From positions 50,670,117 to 50,734,116 of the forward strand of contig CM063502.1 in the NCBI GenBank assembly GCA_032207245.1: DNA of 64,000 nt, given 5' to 3'. The translations under genes and the position numbers were made by a program. This stretch comes from Pardosa pseudoannulata. Lineage: Eukaryota; Arthropoda; Arachnida; Araneae; Lycosidae. The notes under the pieces were generated by a model. That model was not told the origin of the DNA and made no database searches. It was given only the letters and a program-made list of their open reading frames with translations. Below are positions 38,120 to 50,287 of the stretch, piece after piece. Every line of letters starts with the position of its first letter. Positions within the stretch are counted from its first letter, which is position 1.

Positions 38120-41100
38120 AGGAAAATGTTCTTGTAAAATAAAGCCTCTGCTTATCACTGTTTTTCGTATTTTATGCTCATTGTTTAACTAAGAACTAAC
38201 TTTTTCAGAAAAGTAATGGGTTTCTTTTTTAGAAAACTTTTCTTTTCACGTGGTACTAATAAAGGGGGAATCAAGGTATTGGCATAAATCATTTAACACA
38301 TGTTTTAAATAATAAAAATGCTTAGATACGGTAAATAATCAGTGTAAATAAATCTTCTTGCATGTATTTTTATAGAACAGAATGTTAGAAAAAAACACAT
38401 TAGCAGATATTTTACCCTTGTCTGCTGCAGTCTCTAACATCTTTGGTGTATAAAGAGCAATTATGTAAAATATAAAGTGCCTCCGAGATAAAAAAATATT
38501 GTGTCAAATATTTTTTTTAATTTCCAAATTTCTCATACTTTAATACATTTCAAAACTTACTCTTCAAAAAAGAAGAATGCTTATCTTTGTGTGGTTCAAT
38601 AGTTTTGATTTGTTTGAATTCATCTTAAACTATTTACTTGTCCAAAGCTATAATTTAATGCCTTTTACTATGGTTTAGTGAAAAAGAAAGTTGTCGTCTT
38701 TTGCAAAACCATATTTCTGCTAGGTGGAAACCTTACTTCTGGATGACTTTCGTAAATTACCTCAAAGGTTCACACCTCAAGAACGCATACTTAGTTTTAA
38801 GTTGTACTCACCCTCCTAAATTTTGCTTTAATTCTCACATTCAGGGACAATTTACATAATAATTTAAAATATGCTGTTACATTAGTCGAAAATTAATTTA
38901 ACGTAAAAGTAAAAAATTGAAAATATTAGATAAAAAACCTAATGTAAAAAAAGAATCATTACACATACTGCGATACTTAAAACACATATTACTGAATAGT
39001 TAGAAATAAAATGATATCTACAACACTATTGCAAATTCTCTTCATAAAAATCTAATTCAATCTGATTCAATTTTGTAAATGCATTTTGTAAAATATCTGC
39101 ATTTCGATTCTTTATCCTATGTACATAATTTTACTTCTGTTCCCTCTACAGTATTGCCCTTATTCACTACTTGCCGGTGACGAGGCTTAGCAACAGCATT
39201 CCCAGGAACTGGCCTAGTCCTTATTTCTTCGATGAGCTTTGACATTCTGTTCAACAATAAATATTAACATTGTTCTAATTCAAAGGGCTTAAATGCATCC
39301 TTCATTATTATAATTCCAAAATCTTCATTAATAGTTACTGTCGATAAATTAGATGATAGCGAAGAAGCACTAACCGTTAGACATTGAACTTCATAGCAGA
39401 AAACTAATGAATATTAGAACTGTCATGATCTGAGGCATTTTTACAGGTAATAAAGTTAGTGATCTGGTTTACAACCATGAAGGAAATGCAGTCATAGTGG
39501 CAACGGGTCCCCTAGACCACTTAATTTTAATAATTGCCGTATTTTGGGAGAGCCCAGATTTACATGTGCGTATTAGAGAGAATACAGATACTATCTTGTA
39601 AAAATTTTAAATATCTACTAATGAAAAGTGAAGACACACCTGTTCATGATTCCTTACTTATGACTAATCAGGTATACAAGAAATGGTATGGAATTCAAGA
39701 ATAGAGACTATTAGGAGAAATCGAGGAGGGCTGGACAGTCAAAAATAAGAACTTGCTTGAAATCCTTCCAGTGGTGACCTCTACACACTCAGATACCAAA
39801 GACATTCTCCTCAGTCAATTACTAATTACTTTAAACTTATATGTTTTTTAAGTAATAAATAATATTGTTGTGAACCATGCAGTATTTGCCATTAAATTAA
39901 TCATGTGTTAAGAAGAGATTGTGTTAATTAAAAAATACAACCATTTTAAAATAATTTATGATTGTATTATATTGTATTCAATTATTGTGTTATGTTCAAA
40001 AATTCACCAAATAGCATAGTTCTTTTATACAATTACTGCTTTTGTTTTATTCAACACAATTACTGTGTTTTAATCATTTCCTTTATCCGGCAATTATTTC
40101 ACAATTAATTCTTGAACTTTCTTAGGTGATAATAACGGTATAAGTTGAGAAATGTAATTTGATTCTTCCAGTTCCTCTTTGTAGTGCATCAAGAATAAAG
40201 TTATAGTTGTTAATCTATTAGTCAAATCTAATGACTAAATCTTCTAGGCACACCTCTTAATCTTTACTTTCCCCCTGCAGAATGTGTGGAAGCCACTGAA
40301 TTTGTACATTATGAAGCATTTTTAACTTTTATAACTCAAACTGTCTTTCCTATCTATATGTAATCAAGCTTGTTCCCCCTTCCCATCTTCTTCCTTTCGG
40401 ATCCTCAATTAAAATGTGTCCAAGACAATCTTTGGTAATTTACTCATCATAATCAAGAGCCTTCAAAATAGCCTCAATTATTACCCTTTTTTTCACGTAT
40501 TATATACATTACTTTGAAACTCTTCTGATACAAAGAGCAAAATATTTTTGTTTGGTTGTTTAAAAATCTGTCATATTTATAACAATGGAATACTCATCAC
40601 TTAGAAAATGTAGTTACGAAAATATCACACGAATTTTCCTTAGTAAAACCAATAAAATGTAACAGTGAATCACGGATGCAATAACTCAAACTTAGTATCT
40701 CTTTATGCGAAGCAACACACTGATATTGGGTATAAAATACTAAACATTTCAAAAATTAGAAATATACAAATATTTTTTCAAAAGGCTATTCACTTCGAAA
40801 TACTTAACTGTACAACTAACTATTTTTCTATATGTCTCTAAACTTAGAATGTAAAATTCCCATACAAAAACTTTCATTGAAAATAGATATATTAATTACT
40901 CCTAAATAAAGCAAATGTCTTGCATATGCTGAAAAATGAATTCCCTTTCTCTCAGAGTCTAATAACAAGCATACAAATTATTATTAAACCCCTACAGTTA
41001 GAAATCACTTAAATACCATAACCACAAAGCAATGGATCTTGAAATGTAATCAATGATCCATAAAAAAAATTTCTTGCTAAAAAATTACCTATAATTTATG
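38120..41100. other. Gene-free stretch
   Basis: Mostly AT-rich. Near 39140-39250 a minus-strand frame with somewhat coding-like composition (MSKLIEEIRTRPVPGNAVAK) occurs, but I cannot assign it. No supported gene, RNA gene or bounded element. Confidence 0.3.
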
Positions 41101-41106
41101 TACCAA

Positions 41107-41319
41107 CCTGAACTACCAAAATTATCATACCAGTAAATATAAGAACGGTTATTGTATCTCCGTTTTGATGTCCTCCATTAGATACACTGGACTTACAAAC
41201 TGACATTTCACGCCAGAAAAACTGCTCACCCATTCCAAACTGCGCCTTACGTAGTTCATTCTTTCGATACCTGATTAGGTATCCAAAGCTTAATCCATTA
41301 GATGGACCGGATTCCCAGG
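41107..41319 (-). other. Coding-like minus-strand fragment, unidentified
   Basis: An open stretch of ~71 codons includes SFGYLIRYRKNELRKAQFGM and MGEQFFWREM, and ends in a hydrophobic run TVLIFTGMIILVVQ before TAA. Just upstream, in another frame, lies AALIRAWYEQVALDDFLEQI. Codon and residue composition look protein-like and GC is raised, but no ATG-initiated long frame or clear splice pair exists. It may be exons of an unknown gene or a degraded transposon gene. Confidence 0.25.
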
Positions 41320-42262
41320 ATTATAAGCCTTTACTTTACTCTAGGAAGTCCGCGACACAGGGATATCTGTTCCAGAAAATCATCTAATGCCACTTGCTCA
41401 TACCAAGCCCGAATAAGCGCTGCTCTTTTGAATTAAGGCAGAAGTGTGAGCCTTTCGTTATTAACGAGCACCATTAAGTTGAACTAGAAAATAATAGAAT
41501 TCTTGAGAAGCACAAGCTAAAAATGTATTCTGTAAAATTGGCCTGGTGTCCTGAATCTTATTTATCTAGATCCTAATCTAACTGTAATGCCACTAAAATT
41601 AGTATGTTGTAGTGCAGTCTCTATCATGTGATAGTGAAAACAGATAAAAAAAATAACAATTAAACGGCTTAGGATAATTAAAAAAAACCCGTATATTGTT
41701 AAAACTTAACGCTACAAACGTAACGCATCATGGGACAATAGTAGAACTTTAAGTTTTTTTTATCTACCATCAAAGTATCAGCATTAAAAGCTACACATTT
41801 AAGCTAACTGTAATGCCACTAAAATTAGTAAACTGTTGTGTAGTCTCTAATGTGATAGAGTAAAGTGATAAAAAAAATACATACTATTCGAGATAACAAC
41901 CAACCAGCTGTCGTGTAGTCCTCGTTATATATTTATTAACAACCTGTGATCAAATGTATAGTGGAATTTATTTTAAATTGCGTTGTGTTAAATATTTGTT
42001 TTACTACAATTTAACCACAGGTTCTGAGCAACTACAGACATTAAAATGAAGAATCAACTAACCTATAAAATAATGGCAACTGAGACTAGCTTAATATAAA
42101 AAAAGTAGATTTATTATAAAAAACATTTATACATCTATTTATAAAAAAAATAATAAGTCAATAATTAAGCTTAGTCAAACTATTCAAATTACTTCTGACA
42201 AATTTTATATACACTTAGAAATTTTTTTAAGTATAGAGAGAGGACCTAATCTCGATTTCAAA

Positions 42263-42840
42263 ATGTAATGCAAAAAATGGGTACCTTTGTGGGTCTAAAG
42301 TGTTGGGCCCGGAACACTTCTGGTTGAAGGGTATGAGAGGGAATCTTTACATCAACCGTGGATCTGTCATAGACATCGTCAGGGGCTTTCTCCTGAGTCT
42401 CTGGGGTGCGACCGTACCTTTGTGCAGGAAACTTTCTGGAGGACTTGGCTGGAGTATATAGCAACTTCCTTTTGGGACCTCCGAAACGAACTTCTCTTCT
42501 GGGACCTTCTAACCAAACTCTCTGGGTCCTTCTCATCCAATTCTGTGGGGCCTTCCGATCCAACTCTCTTGGGCCTTCTCATCCAACTCTCTGGGGCCTT
42601 CTCCTGCAATTCTCTGGGGGCCTCCTTTTTTAGATTTTTTATATTTTATTGTCTCGAACTTAGTCCCCTCCTTCTTCATGACTTCCAATCGGGATAGTTG
42701 CCAGAAAGTCATTGGTCTCAGCAAACCCCGCCCTGAGACCACCAACGTGAGTAACCTTATCACCTCTAATTGGGCCCTGTCCCTTAGGGACTCATAAATA
42801 CTCCACAAAGATACATTCTTATTTAATGTCAAGTACGGAG
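42263..42840 (-). other. GC-richer block, possibly part of a retroelement
   Basis: Stands out in GC content between two AT-rich repeat modules. The overlapping minus-strand frames (42258-42563, 42379-42609, 42533-42832) owe their length mainly to the 23-bp minisatellite. The segment before it encodes SLWSIYESLRDRAQLEVIRL, unrecognised, followed by an AATAAA-like signal (ACAATAAAATAT). An LTR or retroelement leader is possible but not shown. Confidence 0.25.
42477..42622. repeat. 23-bp minisatellite, about five units
   Basis: CCTTC[TC] starts at 42505, 42528, 42551, 42574 and 42597, exactly 23 bp apart. The unit is CCTTCTCATCCAACTCTCTGGGG with few changes. Degenerate units extend left to ~42477. 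Because 23 is not a multiple of three, all frames stay open and give R/P/E-rich pseudo-proteins. Confidence 0.9.
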
Positions 42841-43566
42841 ACAGGATTCTTATCTGGGACTGGAATCAGACCCCCGTACAAGACTACAATAATCCGTTAA
42901 ATTATGGTCCTCTATCTCTAACGATGTGATGAGGTCAGATTTAGATCCCAAACATTTTACTTCTTGAATGAATGAAACAATTATATATCAGATGTAAATC
43001 GCCTCATCACACCAGCCTAGGATAATTAGAAAAAAAAAACCCTGTATATTGTTAAAACTTAACGCTACAAACGTAAGGCATCATGATACAATAGTATAGC
43101 TTTAAGTTTTATTATCTACTGTCAACGTATCAGCATTAAAAGTGACACATTTCCACCACCACTCCGTTGAGCAGCAGATTAGGATCAAACGTTTCGTCCG
43201 AATACACCCCCCCCACCCTCCCCAGCGTCTCAACCCTTCTTTTTACGACGTTGATTCTCTTCTTCGGCTAGAAAATTGTAGAATGCTTGAGAAGTTAAAA
43301 ATATATTCTGGTTAAAGTGGACTGGAATCCTGGATCTCATTTGTTCAGGATCAGTATTATGCCATCCTTTCTGTCCCACATGTACATCGATTTTTCTTTT
43401 AATTTTTTTATTTGGGATTTATTTCAGTCTACACATTATGATTACATTTCTCAGCATGGCATAAAACTTTAAAAAAAAAACTTTGCCCTTGTAAAAGTTT
43501 TAATTCAGGCTGATATTGTAACTTATTGAAACGGGCGAAACATATTTTTGCAAAGCCATTTTTTAA

Positions 43567-43932
43567 CCCCTTAATTCACAGTTTTTTTTAAAAAGGCATT
43601 CCCAAATTTTTTTTAATGTAAAAAACTCAATTTAGAACATTGTCTAGCCAAAAAAATTAGAAAAATACAAAAATAATCATAATTTTTATTGCAATTTTGG
43701 ATTTTGATAACATTGCAGAAAATAGTGGAATATAGCTTTCAATCCCATGTAAATAATAAATATAAAAAAACGATTGTTTTTTTTCTTTCACATTGTTATT
43801 TTCAATTCTCGATTGCATTCGAGTGTGAAAATTTATAGCAACATAAAGTACAATGCTGCTGGAATTATCTAGAGTGTGCACAGTTTGGCCAGTTTAGCGC
43901 ACTCGAGTTAACTCAAGCGTGCACTTAAGGGG
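43567..43932. mobile_element. piggyBac-like MITE
   Basis: TTAA at 43563-43566 and 43933-43936; terminal repeats CCCCTTAATTCACAG and, from the right, CCCCTTAAGTGCACG. 366 bp with no transposase. The 74-codon minus frame at 43657-43881 is not recognised. Confidence 0.65.
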
Positions 43933-43936
43933 TTAA

Positions 43937-46214
43937 GTTAGTTTTAGAACTTTTCAAATTTCTTAAAAACAAATAGCTCTGTTAAATTTTTAGACATTAT
44001 TAGGAGTTGTTAAGTAAAGGATATTCAAATAGAACACTTGTTTTTGGAAAACAAGCATATTAATGACTACAAGGAAAGTAAAGTAAAATCAATATCCTGA
44101 TATAAAATGTGTATTAAATATTCGTCGCTTCTCATTATGAAGTCTCATACTAATTTTGTTGAAAACAATGCACATTGTCTTGTTATTATTCAGTAAACTT
44201 AATTGGAATTTTGTGGAAATATAATTCCTTTCCTGATATAATGGCAAGAGATAAATTATTCACCCGTTTAACATAAGACAATAAATTATTGCATATTGAA
44301 TTTTTTTTTCAAGTACATAAACAATTTTTGATAGACACATGTCATTGAACAGCAAAAAGAAATGATACTTCCTTCTATAAATAAAAAAAATGAAACAAAA
44401 GAACATAAAAATTCGAGGATAAAATCTACAAATGCTATGAAATCCGTAAAACTAATGAGGTAAATTAAAATGATACAAGAGGCTTATATTTTTGTTTATA
44501 AACTAATTAGGATATCTTACCAATTATTTTTAGAGAAGATATTTCAAATTTATAATTGATTCATTACTAAAACAAGTAAAATTTTATAATTATATGTTGG
44601 ACTCCGGAGTCAGATATTGTGCATGTTATTATATATTAGTTATAAAATATAACCAATTCATAAAAAAGTCGACGTATTTAACTAAACAAATAACTCACAT
44701 AAAAGCCAACCAAAAGAAAAATTAGTGAACAATGTTTTCAATATTTTTTTTCAATTTAATGGATATATAAAGAATTTATGGATTTTAAATTTTATTAACT
44801 GTTATTTGTTTTAGGAAAATAATACAAAATTTCATTTCAGTTTTTTATTTATTTGTGAAATTATAAAACAGAGGTTACGCAGAAAAACTTTACCTCAAAA
44901 ATGAGTTTTTATTCTTCAATATTTGCATTTTAGAATGTAGATTATAACAAGATAATAATTTTAGGTTTTATTTATTTCTACACATAACATAATTGCTTTT
45001 TACAATTTATTCATAATAGACCATGTAGATGTAGAGTAATTTTTAAAACAATAGTCGGAAAAATACACTATTAAAGTTTTTCGATCTTTAAATTTATCGA
45101 AATTTAAAAAAACTTACATCCAATCATGCTTAGGTAATATATAACATAACTTTTCCCCCTTGCATTGTCTTTCCTTGTTGCGTGCTGATAAAAAATTAGT
45201 CATTTTGAGCTTTTTATTGTTAATACTAAGTTAAAGAGATTTCTTTACGTCAGAAGTAACCCGTAATAATGGCATAAAATAGTTTGTTTTTAGATTTGGA
45301 AATTGTATCTTCCAATAAAAAGAACGTGTTTTTCAATAAAAAATAACTCCGATATCAGAAAAAATAAGTGTCCCCAAAGAGCTGAAGGTATGTTTTTCGG
45401 GAGATTTTAAGTGATTAGTGGTGATCTAAGCACTTTAAATCCAAGTATACAAAGTTTGGTGAATCGTCCGTCAAAAAATGCGGATTTTTATAAAGCACAA
45501 AGAAAAAAACTTTTTTGATAGACTATCATCTTTGTACTCAGCCTTTGGTTTGGGTATACGTATATAGTGACGTTACGTAGTCTTTCGGAAACACTTTTGT
45601 GAGATATTTTAATTCAGATAAATTATGATATAGTAAAGTGATAAATTATGATTTAGTAAAACGGAGATTATTCTTGTACTCGGCTAAGAGAAAAAAATAC
45701 CAGTTCTTTGTTTACTTTAATATTATTCAATTTCTAAGATGTTTCTCAAAAATTAAAGCTAAAAGTACAATGCATACCAGGGTTAAGCAAAATCTGAAAC
45801 TGTTTCCAGAATAAGGATATCAAAATTTCTCAATAATTACGAATAATTTAAGAATACCATCTAAACTTCCACTTAAGCAGTTGGTTTGGCAGAGTTTTCG
45901 TTATAATACGCTTTTAAATAGGATTTTTACTTTCATGCAATAATGTATTTATGCAATAAATATTTTAAAATACATCCCAAACAATTTTATCTTCAGATAA
46001 CTTACTGGTTAATAAATTACAAGTTAGATAACCTATTATATTCAAGAAACAATGAAACAATGACATTCATGTGCTGTCAACTGTCACCGACTGACAACGT
46101 AAATAGTCATTAAACTATCATATCCCGTGACAGAATGGGCGGGAGAAGTTTCAATACTGACAGTGACCATTTGGTGATATTAATGAATGTCTGTATAATA
46201 TTTGAGGATTCTAC
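43937..46214. other. No gene recognised
   Basis: AT-rich. A weak inverted arrangement of GACATTCAT (about 46061) and ATGAATGTC (about 46183) around TGTCACCGACTGACA may be a decayed MITE. Otherwise nothing supportable. Confidence 0.3.
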
Positions 46215-46219
46215 GACAT

Positions 46220-46760
46220 TGTAACGTATTTAGCACTTAGATCAAAGTGCACAGGACACCACACAGACAACCAGTACACTCAACTTTTCTTTATTGAAGG
46301 ATCATGGGTAAAATGGGTATATACAATGAATATATACAAAGATCCTCAGAATGGAGATCCTTTTCTGCGGATAATAGGTGTAGACCCGTTCTTCTTCCGC
46401 TGTTTCTCGGCGAGATGAAGCTGATTGCTCCCTAAATATTTTTATGGCAAATTGGCCGTAAAAGGAAGAGAAACTTTCTCTTCTTACACTCTGCTCCCTA
46501 ATACTTTACTGGCAACTTGGTCACAAAAAGGAAGAGAAACCTTCTCTCCTTAAAGTCTGGTAGTCTATCAATCAGGACTTGGCCCACACCCCGAAGTCGG
46601 CAAAAACAAAGTCGCAACTCAACGTACCAAAACTTTCCACTTTGTAGAGGGGTGGACACGTCGCTGTTCAAGCGACTCCCGTTTCCATAAAACGCAAAAA
46701 ACCAAGAAGCCTGGAGAATCGGAGTATGGTGTTAAATCGGGATTCCTAGGCCGAAGGCCG
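46220..46760 (-). mobile_element. LTR-like block
   Basis: GC-richer block. On the minus strand it ends with CAATAAAGAAAAG (poly(A) signal), a GTGTACTGGTTGTC stretch and the terminal CTAAATACGTTACA, as an LTR does; the opposite strand starts TGTAACG. An internal repeat GGAAGAGAAAC[TC]TTCTC occurs twice (about 46468 and 46532). The 5' limit is unclear: sequence of similar character reaches ~47135 (CGCGACGGACCGTGA). No target duplication confirmed. Confidence 0.45.
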
Positions 46761-47135
46761 TATCCCCAGTTCATGAGATATATAAATTAATAAGCTCAGT
46801 GTCCTTCTTTAAACATTAAAAAACAATATTATAAAAATGCATCTTCTAACAACTGATTATAAATTAATAAAAGGGCCAGAAACAGGTGAAAAATTGAAGG
46901 GAGCATATAATATTACACGATGCAATACATTAAGAACTATAAAAAGAAGATTTTCTTTAATTTAAGAAAAGAAAAAAGCACAAGAAGGGCATATTTAAAT
47001 GAGAAAGAAAAGTTCAAAAGCACGGTGCGAGACAATTAAAAGAGAAAAGGGTACACGATACTGTTACAAAAATGAGGATAAGATCGAAGCGATGTAAGAA
47101 GCGCTCAGATCAGGTTCCGCGACGGACCGTGATTT

Positions 47136-47570
47136 TTTCATATTTATCATAAATCTTAGTTTGAAATTTAAAGTTTTTCCTGTGTATTTAATATACTATG
47201 CAATAATATATCAATACTTATAAAACTAATCTTATTAAACTTTATATAAATTTGCAATAATTAAAATTGTTTATGAACATTTTGACTGTATTTCTCATAT
47301 CGATAGGTATCATTTATACGTCGTTGTTACGTTGGTCATTTGAACGATGAGAGATTCTTAACGGTATAAGAATTAACATACTCGTATGATCTCGTGTATA
47401 GTTAAGTTTGGCATACAGGTGACTTGGCATATTATAAATCAATTGCTACTCAGATTGTATGAATCAAGCTTCAATTCTCTTTCAATATAGTTCTAAAGAT
47501 AAGTTGGTTCTTAACGATGACCTTCACGCTTGTTATTGGTAGTCTTAAAACCCTGTTAAGGGGTTAACTC
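47136..47570. other. No gene recognised
   Basis: AT-rich sequence between an LTR-like block and a family-B SINE. Confidence 0.3.
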
Positions 47571-47579
47571 CTATGAGAT

Positions 47580-47950
47580 GACCATAGGAACTGAAATTGA
47601 AGACCATGAACATTTGTTCCTTCTTTGTTGTGTTTTGTTACCAATACCACTTGGACGAGCAAAGCACGAGAGCGAGGGGCCACATGAATTAAGGCTAACG
47701 GGTACGGCTTTCGATTCACGAGCACCGCTAGGGTGAAAAATTGTCTGAGCAAGTGGGTCCTTGTAATTTATAACAAAGAAGAAGACCCCCAAAGGTAAAG
47801 TTTAAGAACTTGGAGGACATTATGACCACCAACATATTTTACGTACCTCAGTCACCATTAACGAACACAGCTGAACTTATGCCGGCTGCAGTTACTAACC
47901 TGCAACCCTCCAGTTACGAGCTCGTTGCTTTTGCCGATTGAGATACCACG
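47580..47950 (-). mobile_element. Full-length family-B SINE
   Basis: The complement begins GTGGTATCTCAATCGGCAAA (tRNA-like A-box region) and AACGAGCTCGTAACTGGAGG, then GTAAAATATGTTGGTGGTCA, ACCTTTGGGGGT, ACTTGCTCAGACAATTTTTC and CCAAGTGGTATTGGTAACAA. This order matches the copy at 56394-56739 throughout. The two overlapping frames at 47564-47792 are by-products. No clear target duplication. Confidence 0.8.
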
Positions 47951-48149
47951 ATTACTTGTTATGTCTTTTACGAAGAATTATATATTTTTTATTCTTTTTT
48001 ATTCTGTGAAAAGTGTGTTTTCTGATCGTATGCTAGAAAAATAGAGATGCTTATTTGAAACATATGAAATAAGAAACAAAAATCGAATATTTGAAAAGAA
48101 TAGATAAAAATCGCAACCATATTAAAACATTAAAAGGAAATCCGTTATA

Positions 48150-49536
48150 TACACTCTTATACAACAATAAATAAATAAATAAAAGACGCATCAAGAAGGA
48201 GTTATCCGAATGGGGCCAAAATCGGTAGATGTTATATACATGTGCAGAAAAACAAATAATTAAAATTTGAGAAAAATTGGAAAATTTATTTAAGTGATAG
48301 AGCTTTACAAAGGGAAAAACTCAATAACGCGTTTGTCCACCTCTGGCCCTTATGAAAGCAGTTACTCGACTTGCTATTGATCGATAGGAGTAGTTTATGT
48401 CCTCCTGAAGGATATCGTGCCAAATTCTATCTAACTGATGCATTAGATCGCCAAAATCCCGAGCTGGTTGGAGGGCCCTGTCCATAATGCTCTAAGCGTG
48501 CTTAATAGGAGAGAGATCTGACAAACTTGCTGGCCAAGGTAGCGTTCGGCAAGCACGAAGACAAGCAGTAGAAACGCGGGCAGTGTGGGGCCGGGTATTA
48601 TCTTGTTCAAATGAAAAAAAAAACATGATGGCTTGAAATGAAAGAAAACACAACGGAGCGTAGAAATTCGTCGACGTTCGGCTGTACCACGCATAACAAT
48701 CAAAGGGGTCCTACTGTGAAAGGAAATGGCACCACAGACCATCACTCCTGGTTGAAGAAAGATAGTCAGGTTGGTATCCCACCTCTGTCCAGGGTGTCTC
48801 CAAACACGTCTTTGCTGGTCATCGGGGCTCAGTTCAAAGCGGTACTCATTACTGAAGACTATTCTACTCCAGTCAGTGACATTCTAGTTCGAATGAACAT
48901 GACACCACTACAAAAGGACTTGTCATTGTACAGAGGTAAATGGTAGTCGGCCCAAGGGCGCCGTGATCTCAGCGAGCCGCCTATGAGTGGTCCTTGCGGT
49001 CACTGAAGCACTAGTCGCAAGTGCAATCGATGATAATGATGCATCTGGGGCTGTCAGGGCCACTTTGATGATTGCTAGGTCCTCACGTTCTGTTGTTTCT
49101 CTAGGCCGACCGCTTCCTTGACGCTGTGTTCGGCCATGATTCACTTATTCCTGCCAACATCGTCTAATAGTGGCATTTATTCTGCCCAAATGTCGAGCGA
49201 TTCACCGATTAGACCAACTAGCTTGTTTGACCCCAAAAGCGTCCTCTCTCAAATGCTGACACATCTGAGCATATCGTTCATGCACCTGTATACGAGGCAT
49301 AGTTACTGTCTACTTGAGTACACGGAATGAAATTCGCAAAGAATTTATGACCTGGAATCGAAATTTCCTCTCTTAAATATCTTGCCAGTTGAGCTGCAGT
49401 GAAACACGTTCATTCACTGTCCGCCAAATTTAAATTTTTTTCATTTTCCGTCGAAACCTGTATGCATATGAATTAGTGTCCAATTTGCATTACATTTTCC
49501 CTGTGCGTCGTGTCTTTTTTCTTGTCTAAGAGTGTA
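48150..49536 (-). mobile_element. Second Tc1/mariner-type transposon, 1.39 kb, decayed
   Basis: Inverted ends TACACTCTTATACAACAATA (left) and, from the right, TACACTCTTAGACAAGAAAA, with GACGCA following in both. TA stands at each edge. It differs in sequence from the element at 17483-18716, so it is a separate Tc1 lineage. Confidence 0.88.
48321..49300 (-). pseudogene. Tc1-family transposase pseudogene with lost catalytic residues
   Basis: The start near 49300 is followed by MPRIQVHERYAQMCQHLRED, then a helix-turn-helix region (GSGRPRETTEREDLAIIKVA), the RRVWRHPGQRW and VMVCGAISFHSRTP signatures, QDNTRPHTARVS, and the end RARGGQTRY. Total length fits ~326 codons. The first catalytic aspartate is N (FSNEYRF, expected FSDE) and the final glutamate is K (SPIKHA, expected SPIEH); only the middle D (QDN) remains. 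Several stops, frame changes and an A-rich insertion near 48610 interrupt it. It is inactive. Confidence 0.9.
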
Positions 49537-50013
49537 TTAAGTAGAAAATTACTCTTTTACACAATTTAAATTTTGATAAAATCGAAATTAAAAGTAAATA
49601 TACAAATTTTATGTCAATTAATAAACGTATACATTTGAAAGGATTTTACCCTTCTGCTTAAGCTTTGCCATCTCTTGAGTAAACCCTTGAGTTTGATGTG
49701 GATGTGGGTCACTATATCCTTTTACAGCTGTGATGTTTTTACCCCTTGTCTCTTAGTTGCAATGTTCTCCCCTGAAAAGTCAGATGGGGTATAGAGGGGT
49801 GGTATTGACTTTAAGGTGGCCAGAAGTTCTTTGTGAGAGACGATTGTACGCTATCTTGGAGTCAGGATGTGTGTGCTAGCTGTACGGATGTGTAAATAAT
49901 GTAAATAGAAGTAAAACTCCATCATTTTTTAAAGTAGTTTTATCTGAGGTTGCAGTCATCATGAAGTTGTTTAAGTAACACTACTCTACCGCTGCCAATA
50001 TCTTTACTATTTT
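49537..50013. other. No gene recognised
   Basis: Mixed-composition sequence, slightly GC-richer near 49670-49880. Nothing supportable. Confidence 0.3.
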
Positions 50014-50023
50014 ACACCTGTGA

Positions 50024-50069
50024 CATGGTTTGGTTTGGAGTGCTACGGTCTATTTTTTGCAACAAGAGC
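50024..50069 (-). mobile_element. Strongly 5'-truncated family-A SINE
   Basis: 46 bases: TGGTTTGGTTTGGAG plus GTGCTACGGTCTA. The 10-bp target duplication ACACCTGTGA occurs at 50014-50023 and 50070-50079; a third copy of ACACCTGTGA follows at 50093. Confidence 0.85.
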
Positions 50070-50287
50070 ACACCTGTGATGTAATGTAAAAACACCTGTG
50101 ATATTACATTACATTTTACATGAATGACTATTCAGTATTTTGTCTTTAAAATAAAGATGCTTAAAACAAAAATTATTATGCGTGTTTAGTACCTATTCCT
50201 TTTTTTTAAGTTACCAGTAATCTGTCATTCAAATTTTTATTTCCCGTATTACTAGTAAATGAAAAACCTATAAACTTTAAGACCTAA

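Larger units (their letters stand above)
41485..43350. repeat. Dispersed direct-repeat modules in changed order
   Basis: Module C (GTATATTGTTAAAACTTAAC, CGCTACAAACGTAA, AGTATCAGCATTAAAAG) occurs at about 41667-41805 and 43014-43150. Module B (CTAACTGTAATGCCACTAAA) occurs at about 41577 and 41812. Module A (TAGAATTCTTGAGAAGCAC...GTATTCTGTAAA) occurs at about 41497 and again at 43278. The order is A-B-C-B on the left and C-A on the right, so the region was rearranged by duplication or insertion. Confidence 0.65.

Noticed and set aside
42258..42832. Five overlapping frames of 75-101 codons
   Set aside because: A 23-bp minisatellite keeps several frames open; no domain is recognisable.
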